From Hexactinellida sp. DTS-2022 (lineage: Eukaryota > Porifera > Hexactinellida): a stretch of 64,000 nt of DNA. The position numbers and the translations under genes are program-made. Location of the stretch: NCBI GenBank assembly GCA_028753945.1, contig JAPNXP010000009.1, forward strand, positions 5,084,001 to 5,148,000, read 5' to 3'. The notes beneath the pieces are model-generated. The model saw only the letters and a list, made by a program, of their open reading frames with translations, was not told the origin of the DNA and made no database searches. Positions 45,728-55,521 of the stretch are shown piece by piece (within the stretch, counting starts at the first letter, position 1; each line of letters opens with the position of its first letter).

Positions 45728-46084
45728 CAGAGTTGCACGCGGGCCGAAATTTCTAACCGCGGCCCGGCCCTCGGCCCGCAATATTAAGAAACCCGGCCCG
45801 CAGCCCGCGACTGAATTATTCGGCCCGCATGGATATTTTTGGCCCACAAGAGGCCCGCAGCTTGTTTGTTGTAGCTTGCAGCTTGTCTATATATTTCAAT
45901 ATGTTTGTTATTATTTCAGGTCAAGGGAATAATTAGGGAATACTTGTGTGAAACCGAGTTTGTGAAAACTAATGAATAAGGGAAAAATTAGTCTCTTACT
46001 TTATGTATTCCCAATTGGTAACTCGTGACAATTCAAAAGAGTAATGCGGATTATTATGGGAATAATTCCCGGCCGACCCTCGCG

Positions 46085-46949
46085 CAAGGGCGTAGCCAGG
46101 GGGGCGCCTGGGGGCGCCAATGCGCCCCCACTTGGAATTGGGATAGATCGATAGATTCAATATATATGTTTCTGATATATACCTGTATATAGTATAGTAT
46201 AGCAGTCAACTCCCGTTTTAACCAAGTCGGATATAACGAAGCACCTGCTTATAACGAAGTGATCCAATGGTCCGGAAATCGATTTATCTTATTACAATAA
46301 TAAAACTTCGGTTACAACGAAATGGATATATCGAAATTCCGCTTATAACGAAGTCATTTAAATCCCATATTGCCTCTAAGCTATTGAATTTACACCGGTT
46401 ATAACGAACTCCGGGTATAACGAATTCTGCTTATAACGAACTTCGGTTATAACGAAATCCGTTTAAAATATACTCCGGTTACAACTAAATTAAACTTGTA
46501 ATGAACTCCTTTTAGATCGAACTCCGGTTATAACAAACTTCGCTTCTAACGAAATGAAACTAACGTCCCGAGCACTTCGTTATAATGGGAGCTGATTATA
46601 TCACACATTTACAATTTGAACTTGTAACCATAAATTTATTGGAAACTTTGCAAGTTACAATTAACGTATCAAATACAAGTGATATAATTTCATAATTATT
46701 GTCTCTATTGCCTATTGGTGTGAAGCTCTGATAAATTCTGTGATATGTGGAACAATGTTTGCAATCAAAGAATAACCATTATTATTCTGTGAAATAATAA
46801 AATGTGATAAATCCATCTGAGCCTAAAAGAACGAGCCCCGGGATGTAAAATATAGTATGTTAAAAAATATAAGAAATGCGCCATCAGTTAATGTTGTGCG
46901 CCGGTTGTGCGCCGGCGCCCCCAGTTCAAAAACTCTAGCTACGCCCCTG
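46085..46949. mobile_element. hAT-type element (CAAGGGCGTAGC ends), middle of the nest
   Basis: Ends CAAGGGCGTAGC / GCTACGCCCCTG, flanked by the 8-bp duplication CCCTCGCG (46077-46084 and 46950-46957). It contains the next element. Confidence 0.88.
46202..46596. mobile_element. Pogo-like MITE, innermost of the nest
   Basis: Imperfect inverted ends GCAGTCAACTCCCGTTTTAA / ...TTATAATGGGAGCTGAT bounded by TA. The interior repeats GGTTATAACGAA-type motifs about ten times in both orientations. Confidence 0.75.
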
Positions 46950-47558
46950 CCCTCGCGGGCCGCAAAGTAGTTTTTCGGCCCGCACGGCCCGCGGGCCGAT
47001 GTGAAAACGGGCTGGGTACGAGCTTGCAGACCGGGCCGGCCCGCGTGCAACTCGGTCGCGAAGTGACAGAGAACGAAGGACTCGTATTGTTTAAAAGTAT
47101 CAGTTTAACGTTCCAACATATTTAGGATACTACGTAATCATATAATTATTATGGAATTTATCGAAGGTTATTGTCGCATTTAATTAATTCAATCCTTCAA
47201 AGATAGAGTGTATTTTATTTCATTATGATTATGTGGTTTTTATGGTAATCTGATTATGAATATCTAATTACGTCTACCTTTGCATTCATCCATTGATATA
47301 TTTCCTTAGCTTCAATTTGAAAACTATGGTATGTTATTATCCAAAGTTTATTTTCTTGAGTATAACCTTAGTTACTGTTCAATCGCTTAGAAATTTTTTA
47401 ATTAATCATACGAATATGGTATCCTTAACAATACTATAAATTAGTGTTGACTTCTGAATTTGTTAAATTTAGAGAACTCTTTTCACGACATTAATTATAA
47501 TTTTTCTACATTCGTAACGAATCATAAATAACAATACCTAACCATCTCCCAGAACGAC

Positions 47559-48368
47559 ATGGAAGTAGATTCTACAGAACCTTCAAATACAGAGCTTCCG
47601 ATTGGATTAGAGAGCCAAATTGCCCTTACCTCAAATATAATCCGAACAGAACAAATAATTACTTTTTCAAAACTCTACCTGCGTCATGATTACTACTCTA
47701 ATCTCAAGATGCTCGGATTTACTTACAAGCAGGACCCTTCTGTCACAATAGACAGACACTTCCATGGTTATAACGCATCGTTCTCTACAGATTTCTGCAC
47801 TGTCAGTCGGCACAATTCATACTCGAATTGTGTAGTGTTTATGTCACAACCAATTGAGATCAATGATATCATTCAATTGGAATTTCTGTCAGAAGCACAG
47901 GGTTGGGCGGGACACATGCGGTTCGGTATAACTACTCAAGCACCTCATACACTAAAGGCAATCCCTCCCAATGGAATGACTTTCTACGCTCGGGACGATT
48001 ACTGGATCTTATCATCAGGCAAGCTTCACAATCGCAACCGAGAAGACGATTATCAATTGAATTTCGAGAATTTGAAAGTAGGAGATATTGTCGCTCTTAG
48101 CATTGATAGTAAAAATCAAATGGGTTTTTATAAGAATGGCATTTTTCAGGGAATTGCTGTAACCGACTTGCCCAAAGGTAACAAATATCAAGCAGTGATA
48201 GATGTTTATGGATCTGCTAAATCTATTAAATTAACATACCTACGTCATCAATCCTCTCTGAAGGAACAATGCTTAATGATTGTACACAAGAAACTTTCCA
48301 AACCAGAAGCCATCGATCAACTACCATTGCCTTACCTTTTAAAGGAAAGGCTAAGAGAAATGTTCTAG
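47559..48368 (+). CDS. NEURL2: Neuralized-like protein with SOCS-box-like tail (NEURL2-type)
   Basis: A 269-aa single frame. Residues ~64-228 form a Neuralized homology repeat: FHGYNASFSTDFCTVSRHNS, the LEFLSEAQGWAGHMRFGIT core, and a GFYKNGIFQGI segment. Residues ~232-268 resemble a SOCS box (LKEQCLMIVHKKL, LPLPYLLKERLREMF). This order and length match vertebrate NEURL2 (Ozz), a substrate adaptor for Cullin-RING ubiquitin ligases; the function here is inferred. The ATG is the first in frame and lies 6 nt after a CTCCCAG 3'-splice-like site (AG at 47551-47552). An ATTAAA polyadenylation-like signal is at 48466-48471. No intron interrupts the frame. Confidence 0.85.
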   Translation: MEVDSTEPSNTELPIGLESQIALTSNIIRTEQIITFSKLYLRHDYYSNLKMLGFTYKQDPSVTIDRHFHGYNASFSTDFCTVSRHNSYSNCVVFMSQPIEINDIIQLEFLSEAQGWAGHMRFGITTQAPHTLKAIPPNGMTFYARDDYWILSSGKLHNRNREDDYQLNFENLKVGDIVALSIDSKNQMGFYKNGIFQGIAVTDLPKGNKYQAVIDVYGSAKSIKLTYLRHQSSLKEQCLMIVHKKLSKPEAIDQLPLPYLLKERLREMF

Positions 48369-48941
48369 AATATATTAATCTGTATATATGTACTCCTAAT
48401 TCTTGCTGAAGATGTAACTATAGTCCCTGTTATCACTATTTCTATTGTGTATATTTTCATTCATAATTAAAGTTTTCAAGATTAACAGAATATCAATTTA
48501 TTATTTGTTCACAATTTAGATTACTTATTTTTATAATAATCTGATGTAATATTGTACTGTTTATTCTTCTTCCAATCCATGTACATTATGCACTACCCAG
48601 GGTGGGTTGGTTAACCGATCTCCGCCCAGCTAATCGGGTAACTACTGAGACTTATCAACAAAAAATACTATATCTTTTCTTAAAATTTTCTAAACAGCCA
48701 ATACATAGTACAGTTATAGCCTTTTTGGTTATAAAAATAGGGCCATGCCAGTAATGCAAAACTACTCACGTCAAAACTGGGAAAGGTTTTGCCCAGTGTT
48801 TTTCAGAAAAGAACCACCGGAAAAAATCAGGCCTTATTAGTTTTCAAGATCAAATTGGATTGTAATTGTCAACTTAGAAGTATGAATTTAATTATTCTTG
48901 GGTTATTAAATGAACTAATATTTAATTTGAATGGCAGTAAT
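48369..48941. repeat. 3' region of the NEURL2-like gene and degenerate repeat
   Basis: 48369-48490 is the probable 3' untranslated region. From 48742 the sequence AGGGCCATGCCAGTAATGCAA resembles the end of the palindromic hAT MITE at 19567. A decayed partner (CCCAGTCTTTTCCGAACACTG) lies near 49212-49240, so a worn element probably spans 48742-49255. Confidence 0.45.
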
Positions 48942-48946
48942 CGACA

Positions 48947-49128
48947 CAGGCTTTCATCAAGCAAAATTTCCCGCCCGCATAGATTAAGTTTGTGCTCGCT
49001 CACACGCGCCTAAAATACTGAATTTGTATTACGTCTATGGGAGCATCTCTCGATTTTAGCGCCTAGAAAAGTTTCCTTTTGAAATTACGCGCCTGGAGGC
49101 GCGTCGCATACGCCTGGATGAAACCCTG
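48947..49128. mobile_element. hAT-type MITE (CAGGCTTTCATC ends), copy 1
   Basis: Ends CAGGCTTTCATC / GGATGAAACCCTG, flanked by the 8-bp duplication AATCGACA (48939-48946 and 49129-49136). The interior shares GTCTATGGGAGCAT and CGCCTAG motifs with 57964-58177. Confidence 0.88.
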
Positions 49129-49269
49129 AATCGACATTACGAGATATTTCACTAACATCTCAATTAAATTAAATAATATATAGAAAAGGGCTAAATAGGG
49201 CGGGTTTTTTGCCACGTGCCCCAGTCTTTTCCGAACACTGGTTTTGCCAGCCCAAATAGGCGTCGTAAC

Positions 49270-49637
49270 CAGTCATGTGCTCCGTTACTCCGTTACTTTA
49301 TATCGCCCGTTACCATTACTCCGTTACTTTTGTTACATTATTCCGTTTACATTTAATCAGTAGTTACCTTAATGTTACGGTAACTGATTAAAAATAACGT
49401 TGTAATGGCAATGGAGTAAGTTTGACCTAGTAACGGTAACAGTGTTACGGTAGTGTAATGGTAAGAGTAACTGATTAAAGATAACGGTAACTAGTTAAAA
49501 CTAACGGAGTCCGTTACCGTTACTTTTTCCGTCACCGTTACTCGGCGATGCCCGGTACCGTTACTCCGCTACGCCTGTTACTGTTACCGTTACTTTTCCG
49601 TTACCGTTACTTGTCGACGTAACGGAGCACATCACTG
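49270..49637. mobile_element. hAT-type MITE (CAGTCATGTGCTCCGTTAC ends)
   Basis: Ends CAGTCATGTGCTCCGTTAC and (reverse) CAGTGATGTGCTCCGTTAC, flanked by the 8-bp duplication GTCGTAAC (49262-49269 and 49638-49645). The interior is a dense run of CCGTTACT and AGTAACGG motifs. Confidence 0.9.
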
Positions 49638-49995
49638 GTCGTAACCCACTCGGGCATCCCCGGGCGGCCCAATACCTACCCGAATTTAAAATCAAGCATG
49701 TCCCACTTATTTTCGGAGGGAGACATTTGTGTACCACTGGTGTGACGTTTGTGTACAAATAATATTCATAAATTCGCTTTAATTAAAGAGTAGAGCTGAA
49801 ACCGATTTTTCTGACCAATTCTTTGCATGGAAATAATGCAAGAGAAATCCGATAGTTAGAATAAACCGATTTAAAATAAAACTAAATTGTAATTTCTTAC
49901 ACATTTAGAAGTTAGAACTAAATAATTAGTTAGAAAACCGATTAATAAGAAAAACCAGTTTCGACTACATAAATAACTATGTCTATCTATTTTTG
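49638..49995. repeat. AT-rich stretch without a supportable gene
   Basis: Begins with a CCACTCGGGCATCCCCGGGC block similar to 52150-52180. The rest is AT-rich unique sequence. Confidence 0.4.
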
Positions 49996-50393
49996 TCAAT
50001 AATGGATTATTTGTCTATATTTTTGAACAAATAGATTCCTCTTCATCATGGAGGAATCTATTTGTTGGGGGCCCCCGAGACATCGGGGGCCCTGGTTCAA
50101 TGAACCGCCTGAACCGCCTATTGCTACGCTACTGACTTCACCTGCCTCCCATTTTGCCAATACTATAGCCTCCTGATATGACTGTTCACGTTGTAGAAAT
50201 GTTAATAGCTTTCCAATAGATGGATGAGAGCATGATATCGTTGACTGAAAGGCATTATGCCAACCTTCCACATGGTTGTTAGTGCGAGCTTGGTGATTGC
50301 TAGCTGCTTACTCTCGAATACATGTTCCACAGCCTGATTGGAAACATTGGAATCCTTCTACTCCCATTTGGTAATCTTTTACCTATATAATTA

Positions 50394-50551
50394 CAGTCAA
50401 CATCCGGTAACTCGAACCCTCAGGTGAATGAAAAATCCGTTCGAGATAACGAATGTTCGAGTTAACGGGCATTCGAGTTACCGGATGTTAACTAAGGGGA
50501 AATGAAAATTCGTTCGAGATAACGAATGTTCGAGTTACCGGATGTTGACTG
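50394..50551. mobile_element. Pogo-like MITE (CAGTCAACATCCGGTAACTC ends)
   Basis: Inverted ends CAGTCAACATCCGGTAACTC / GAGTTACCGGATGTTGACTG with flanking TA. Nested in the minus-strand MULE. Confidence 0.88.
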
Positions 50552-51734
50552 TATCTTCGAAATATTTCCCTATGTTAATCGCAGATTCAGGGAAGTCCTG
50601 CATTAATAAATTAAACTATCAATCACGTCCATTCAGGTACAAATGCAAGACTAGGTACCATTTTTATTTTGAGTGCAAACTCTTTATCTTCTCGATAATT
50701 TACCGCTAGTCCCTGTTTGAACCTTGCAATAAATATTTTGGGCAGGATGGAAGAAACATCAACTTATGAAAGATATAAAATTGTTCTCTAAGGCATTGAT
50801 AGCGCTTTTTCAAAATCCACCATAACGGTAGATGGGTTTAAGGCAGGTTCTATTTCCAATAATTTTTGAAAAACACTATCATACGTTGACTCCTGTTTAT
50901 TTAATAATAAAGCATAGACGCAAGGTATGACCATTCCTTCCTTCTCAGTATGGATTGTATATATTTGAAAGAATAAGTCTGGTACAACTTTAAATGTTCC
51001 ATCGCAATACCAATGACGAGATTCACTTAGAATGGATAAAAATTTGCGACTGGCAAAAATAATCATTCTTCGCTCATTTCCAAATCCGGAATCAAATAAT
51101 AGGAAAGCCTCTCCCTTAAGAGTCATTTTGTATTTATCTGGAATGATTATACCACCAGCATTATCGGGATGCCCACAACTTTCAATTCCTCTGCTTTTGT
51201 AGGAACGAATAGTCCGTTTTACAGATTCAAATTTTGGGAATGCATTAATTGTAGTTGTATGCATAGTTTCTAACGTCGTAGATAAATACCCCCTGTGCTT
51301 TGTTCTGAATTTACTGCAGCTGTTTTTCAATTAGAATAGCTTTTTAGCATCTCGGTAAATCCTGGAATGGGTGCATGGGTGTGATCTTCCACCATTTGTT
51401 CAATGTTTGTTGGTTTTATAATATAATCATCTGTTGTAATGATTCGAGCGCTGCATTTACCTCGTTGTTCACATACCCAATACGGGTATAGGTCACTTCG
51501 TACCCAACACCCTTTCGTACCTTAATCACGACAACTTCGTACCCAATACTCTTTCGTACTCAACACTTTTTCGTACCAGATACTATTCCGTACTTGACAT
51601 TACTACATTTAGGTATAAAGAAAGTTTAATTATTAATAGTGTACTTCTAAATCTAAATCACTAAATTATCTATCAAAATCAAGTTAATATAACTAGTCAA
51701 CACAGCACATTTATCCTGAAACAGGTCCGTTCAA

Positions 51735-52135
51735 ATGGCCGAGCTCTTAGTAATTGGGACGTGGAGATCTCGTTGTCCTGATAGCGTCGCCAAATTTCAA
51801 ATATCTTTCCCTGAAGTTTTCTGTGTTGTGTCCGTTGATGTCGCCGCAGTTTCCTTTCTGAGATTAGCCGAAGATGGAGTCTCACAGCTCTCGACTCGGA
51901 GTATAGAAGTGGGATTAAAACATACAGCTGCAGATTTGGAATTCAATCGACGGTGGTAACCTTCTAAATCATTGTTCGTTCTTATGCTCTGCATGAATAC
52001 ACACCAGTTTGAAGGTTTAAACACCGTTGAAAGAATCCATGTGTTCTCTACATACTGGACTTGGGGCTGCATATGTGTTGTGGCTTGTTCCTTAAGTGTA
52101 TTGAACACAGTGATTATAAGTGTATTGAACACAGG
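51735..52135 (-). pseudogene. MULE transposase C-terminal fragment
   Basis: Frame with VENTWILSTVFKPSNWCVFM followed by RTNNDLEGYHRRLN, the segment carrying the MULE Glu (NNxxEGxHxxLN). It is then followed by a Ser/Thr-rich tail. The upstream part is lost; a hAT MITE sits at 52136. It belongs to the RING-less MULE group. Confidence 0.6.
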
Positions 52136-52291
52136 CATAGGCGTCGTAAACCGCCCGGGTGCCCGGAAATGTCCGGGCAGGCCGAAGGGATTGTCCCCAT
52201 GCTACTAACACTATACTCCGAGTTTACCCGGACATTACCCGGAATTTCCGGGCGGCCCGATGGATTGACCTTTGCATTTACGACGCCTATG
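52136..52291. mobile_element. hAT-type MITE (CATAGGCGTCGTAAA ends)
   Basis: Perfect 15-bp ends CATAGGCGTCGTAAA, flanked by the 8-bp duplication AACACAGG (52128-52135 and 52292-52299). Third level of nesting in this MULE. Confidence 0.92.
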
Positions 52292-52949
52292 AACACAGGG
52301 ATTATTCTTTGACAATTTTCTTGCATACGATGCATAGGTCACTCATAATTATTGATTAAGAGTATTTAAACAGTATTTATACTCAAACATTTGTTTCGTC
52401 GACAAACCTAAGAAGGACACTTTTTTCGTGAATACATAAACAACTGATCACTGCATTGATAACACTTATAATTATTTACCAAAAACAATTAGCCATTAGA
52501 CAACAAATTCGCACCACAAAGACACTTTGGTCACATTAAATAATACATGTTAACATTGGGCCCGAAATTATGTTGGGTACGAAATTATGTTAGGTACGAA
52601 ATTGTGTTAGGTACGAAATTGTAATTTAGTGCGAAATGGCAGGAGTACGAAATTGTTTAGTAGCGAAATGACTTGATTCCCCAATACTGGATATTACCAT
52701 TAGTCTTGTTTAAAGTATAGATGAAACCTTCTTCAACAGCTTTTCCTTTGTTTCGATTACTTTTTATTCTTTCGATACAAAAGTTTTGTGGAACCGACAT
52801 CTTGTTCTGAAAACTGTAAGTAATGTAATTGTAATGTGGAACTTATGTTCAAACGAAACAATATCTTTTTATAATGTATGTAAATTTGTAATACAAGTCT
52901 ATTCTCAAAGTTAAGTGTGAATAAAATCACAAACAAAAACGACCCATTT

Positions 52950-54478
52950 AGTCTGGTCGTTGGAAGGTTGAACCTAGAAAAAAATCATACAAAGCGTAAT
53001 TTAGTATCACTAGAAACGGAATTTTTCGTAGAATAACATATCCAAAATCCGTTTTGGGGAAATCTTTTTACACGGGTGGCAGTGTCGGGGATTTGACGAG
53101 ATTTATCTGAAAATCTTCAATTTTAGGTTTATCTCGAATAATCTCGTCAAATGCCATTTTAGAGGGTCGATATGTGTATAATTATACTAGTGGAGTTGAA
53201 CGAGGGGTCAGTAGATTGGATAGGCACACAATTTGAGAATGGAATGTTCGCACATTCCTGACATATTTTTGATACATTCCAGCGTTGCTATGGAAAAATC
53301 CTCCAAATGTTGTCATGTGATATATCAAATTGCTGGAAATTTTACGCTGAGTACAAATATGGTGATTATAAGTTGATTAGATTTGATTTGAGAAAGTTAG
53401 TTAGGAAAATGTCGGCGATTTACTATGAAATGGCCGACACTGCCACCAGGGCTTTACATAAATCATTGATTTTGATTTTAAATCAAAATCATTCAAAAAT
53501 TAGTGTTTTAAAAATCAATCAAAATCAAATCATTCTAAATGTGAGATTGAAAAAATCAATCATCAAATCATTTTGATTCACCACAAAATCATCAAAAATC
53601 AAAATCAAATCATTTCCAATTACGATGATATAATTAGTTTTTTTGTTACTCCCGAGTCCCGAAGATATTCTTTTAGCCGAATACTAATGTACACACAATA
53701 ACAGATTTTTTATAGGTGATCGAAGAATCTTAATCAAGATAATAGCTATAATAACAAATCACTTTGGTTATTTGGACCTGGGAAATAAAAATACATGTTA
53801 CTATAAATTAGTAATCCTTTTCAGATGTACCTATTAATAGGTCAAAATATCTCATTCCGAGGAGACTAATAAGCGGAGTCGATAGTAATAGTATACGTAT
53901 ACGTTAGTATATTTCACCCATTAAACCGGAGCAATCTAAGACTATTGGTATTGGGTTGTTCCTGGTAAAACTTGGGTTTCGATTTAGCTGAGTGATTGTA
54001 GTTTCAAACGGGGGTGAAGTAATACGATAAAATGCACATATACCCGCAATAGTATTTAACGTGTTCATACTACTATAACCTCCTGATGTGGAAGCAAATA
54101 TAACATAAATCTGGGTTAATAATATTATACAGAGCAGAAAAATGATTTGATTTAAATAAAAATCAAATCATTAACTTTTCACAAATCAATCAAATTCAAA
54201 TCATTCTAAAAATGAAATAGAAAAAATCAATCATCAAATCATTGAATGTTACCCAAAGATCAATCATAAATCATTGATTTGATTTGAAAATAAAATCATC
54301 AAAATGATTTATGTAAAGCCCTGACTGCCACCCGTGTAAAAGATTTCCCCAAAACGGATTTTAGCGGATTTTGGATATGTTATTCTACGAAAAATTCCGC
54401 TTCTAGTGATACTAAAATACGCTTTGTATGAATTTTTTCTAGGTATGACCCATTTTGGGATTCAACGACCAGATTAAT
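52950..54478. mobile_element. Element with ~135-bp terminal inverted repeats
   Basis: 52950-53085 (TCTGGTCGTTGGAAGGTTGA ... CACGGGTGGCAGTGTCGG) returns in reverse at 54324-54478. The interior contains GTTGAACGAGGGGTCAG and an inner partner of the GCCGACACTGCC block (53433-53446) interrupted by the hAT MITE 53447-54323. No transposase is visible. Long inverted repeats of this size occur in several DNA transposon classes; I cannot assign one. Confidence 0.7.
53447..54323. mobile_element. hAT-type element (CAGGGCTTTACATAAATCAT ends)
   Basis: Ends CAGGGCTTTACATAAATCAT / ATGATTTATGTAAAGCCCTG, flanked by the 8-bp duplication ACTGCCAC (53439-53446 and 54324-54331). The subterminal regions repeat AAATCAATCAAA motifs. 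Confidence 0.9.
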
Positions 54479-54483
54479 TGTGT

Positions 54484-54620
54484 GTAAAGGTGACAAGACA
54501 AAACTTCTCCCGTTCAATTGTTTCAACGAATTTCCTTTCGACGAATTTTCCGTTCGACCAATATTCCATTCGACGTATTTTCCGTCGACGAAATTTCCGT
54601 TTACCCTCTGATATATATAT
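54484..54620. repeat. Minisatellite of a TTTCCGTTCGACGAA unit
   Basis: About seven degenerate units (TTTCCTTTCGACGAA, TTTTCCGTTCGACCAAT and similar). It resembles the tandem arrays that end MULE elements, but no facing array was found. Confidence 0.6.
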
Positions 54621-54628
54621 ATTATATA

Positions 54629-55128
54629 CAGTGCAACCTCTATAAGTGGGGTCTCTATAAATGGGGAACCTCCATAAGTGGGGAATTTTTTTACCATATT
54701 CGTATATATCCATACAAATGAACCTCTATAAGCGGGGAAGTGGGGAATGGGGGACCATAAATTTCAAGGAGTTTTTATCTCCATACAAAACAACCTCCAT
54801 AAATGGGGGGAATGGACAAATCCTAACATGATTCTTATAAAATAATACAATATTTCCAATAAATCGACTCAAAAGTTCTACAGAAAAAATATTTTCGATT
54901 GATCTACTCTGATGTTTTTAGAAGAAATCACCTAGTGTAGATCAGCAGTTAACTAAATTGTCATAATATACAAATAAGAACTAGAACGTGCATTAATGTG
55001 TGTGTTATATGAATATTTTGTATAATATAGCATATATAATGTTTTTCCAATTGAATTTTATAACCGGGGAATGGGGGGCAATTGAAATTTTCCCCGTCCC
55101 AGCTCCCCCACTTATAGAGGTTCCACTG
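54629..55128. mobile_element. Pogo-like MITE (CAGTGCAACCTCTATAAGTG ends)
   Basis: Ends CAGTGCAACCTCTATAAGTG / CACTTATAGAGGTTCCACTG (reading across one variant) with flanking TA. The interior repeats ACCTCYATAARTGGGG. Confidence 0.85.
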
Positions 55129-55155
55129 TATATATAATAGCCTTGTGTTTTAATA

Positions 55156-55403
55156 CAGTAGATGTCGGATATAAGCACACCGGGTTATAAGAACATATCG
55201 GATATAAGAATGTTGCAGTCAATGTGCGTTTTCAGTCAAAACGCGAACTGACTAGTCAAAACGCGTTTTGACTGCAACAAGAACACTATGTTGGAAAACG
55301 GTTGCCATCTACCCTATATAATTTATGTCGGTTATAAGAACATGCCGGTTATAAGCACATCAAGTGCAGTTCCCGACGATGTGCTTATATCCGGCATCCA
55401 CTG
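55156..55403. mobile_element. Pogo-like MITE (CAGTAGATGTCGGATATAAG ends) next to the kinase gene
   Basis: Ends CAGTAGATGTCGGATATAAG / CTTATATCCGGCATCCACTG with flanking TA. A 70-bp inverted repeat (TTGCAGTCAA.. / ..TTGACTGCAA, 55213-55281) is inserted in its left half. It lies ~120 bp upstream of the MST start codon, so it could overlap the promoter. Confidence 0.82.
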
Positions 55404-55521
55404 TAGTATAGATAACATTCGACTATTTCTATATCTAGGCGATATTACATATGTCTTATGTTTTAATTGAATAGGAATTTTAGCCCACAAGCATTATTTA
55501 TCTATCTTCATCAGTAACAAA

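Larger units (their letters stand above)
45728..47054. mobile_element. hAT-type element (CAGAGTTGCACGCGGGCC ends), outer member of a triple nest
   Basis: Ends CAGAGTTGCACGCGGGCC and (reverse) CGAGTTGCACGCGGGCC, flanked by the 8-bp duplication GTCGCGAA (45720-45727 and 47055-47062). CGGCCCGC-rich subterminal repeats. It holds 46085-46949. Confidence 0.88.
51484..52679 (-). mobile_element. Tandem-array-ended MULE derivative inserted in a FLYWCH exon
   Basis: Flanked by CCCAATAC (51476-51483 and 52680-52687). Ends GGGTATAGGTCACTTCG and (reverse) GAATCAAGTCATTTCG run into facing arrays of TTTCGTACCCAA (about 51498-51595) and GGTACGAAATT (about 52570-52675). It carries only a fragment of a MULE C-terminus. 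The target codons are restored on removal, which proves it is an insertion. The architecture matches 3698-6038 and 22216-23768. Confidence 0.85.
49996..52800 (-). pseudogene. RING-less FLYWCH-MULE transposase, interrupted by two elements
   Basis: The ATG at 52800 starts a FLYWCH finger (MSVPQNFCIERIKSNRNKG then GFIYTLNKTNGNIQYW). The codons for QYW are split by the element 51484-52679 and continue at 51483 with VCEQRGKCSARI and DHTHAPI. The frame stops at about 51330 and continues to 50788 with the MULE core: WYCDGTFKVVPDLFFQIYTI (first Asp) and TVMVDFEKAL (second Asp). A gap holding the MITE 50394-50551 follows. Then NNHVEGWHNAFQSTI (Glu, 50271 downwards) leads to an abrupt end near 50130 in non-homologous sequence. 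No RING is present. All three catalytic positions survive, so decay is mainly by insertion and frameshift. Confidence 0.8.

Noticed and set aside
45639..47125. Frames with Arg/Pro/Gly-rich peptides
   Set aside because: They are translations of GGCCCGCGGGCC-type subterminal repeats of nested hAT elements.
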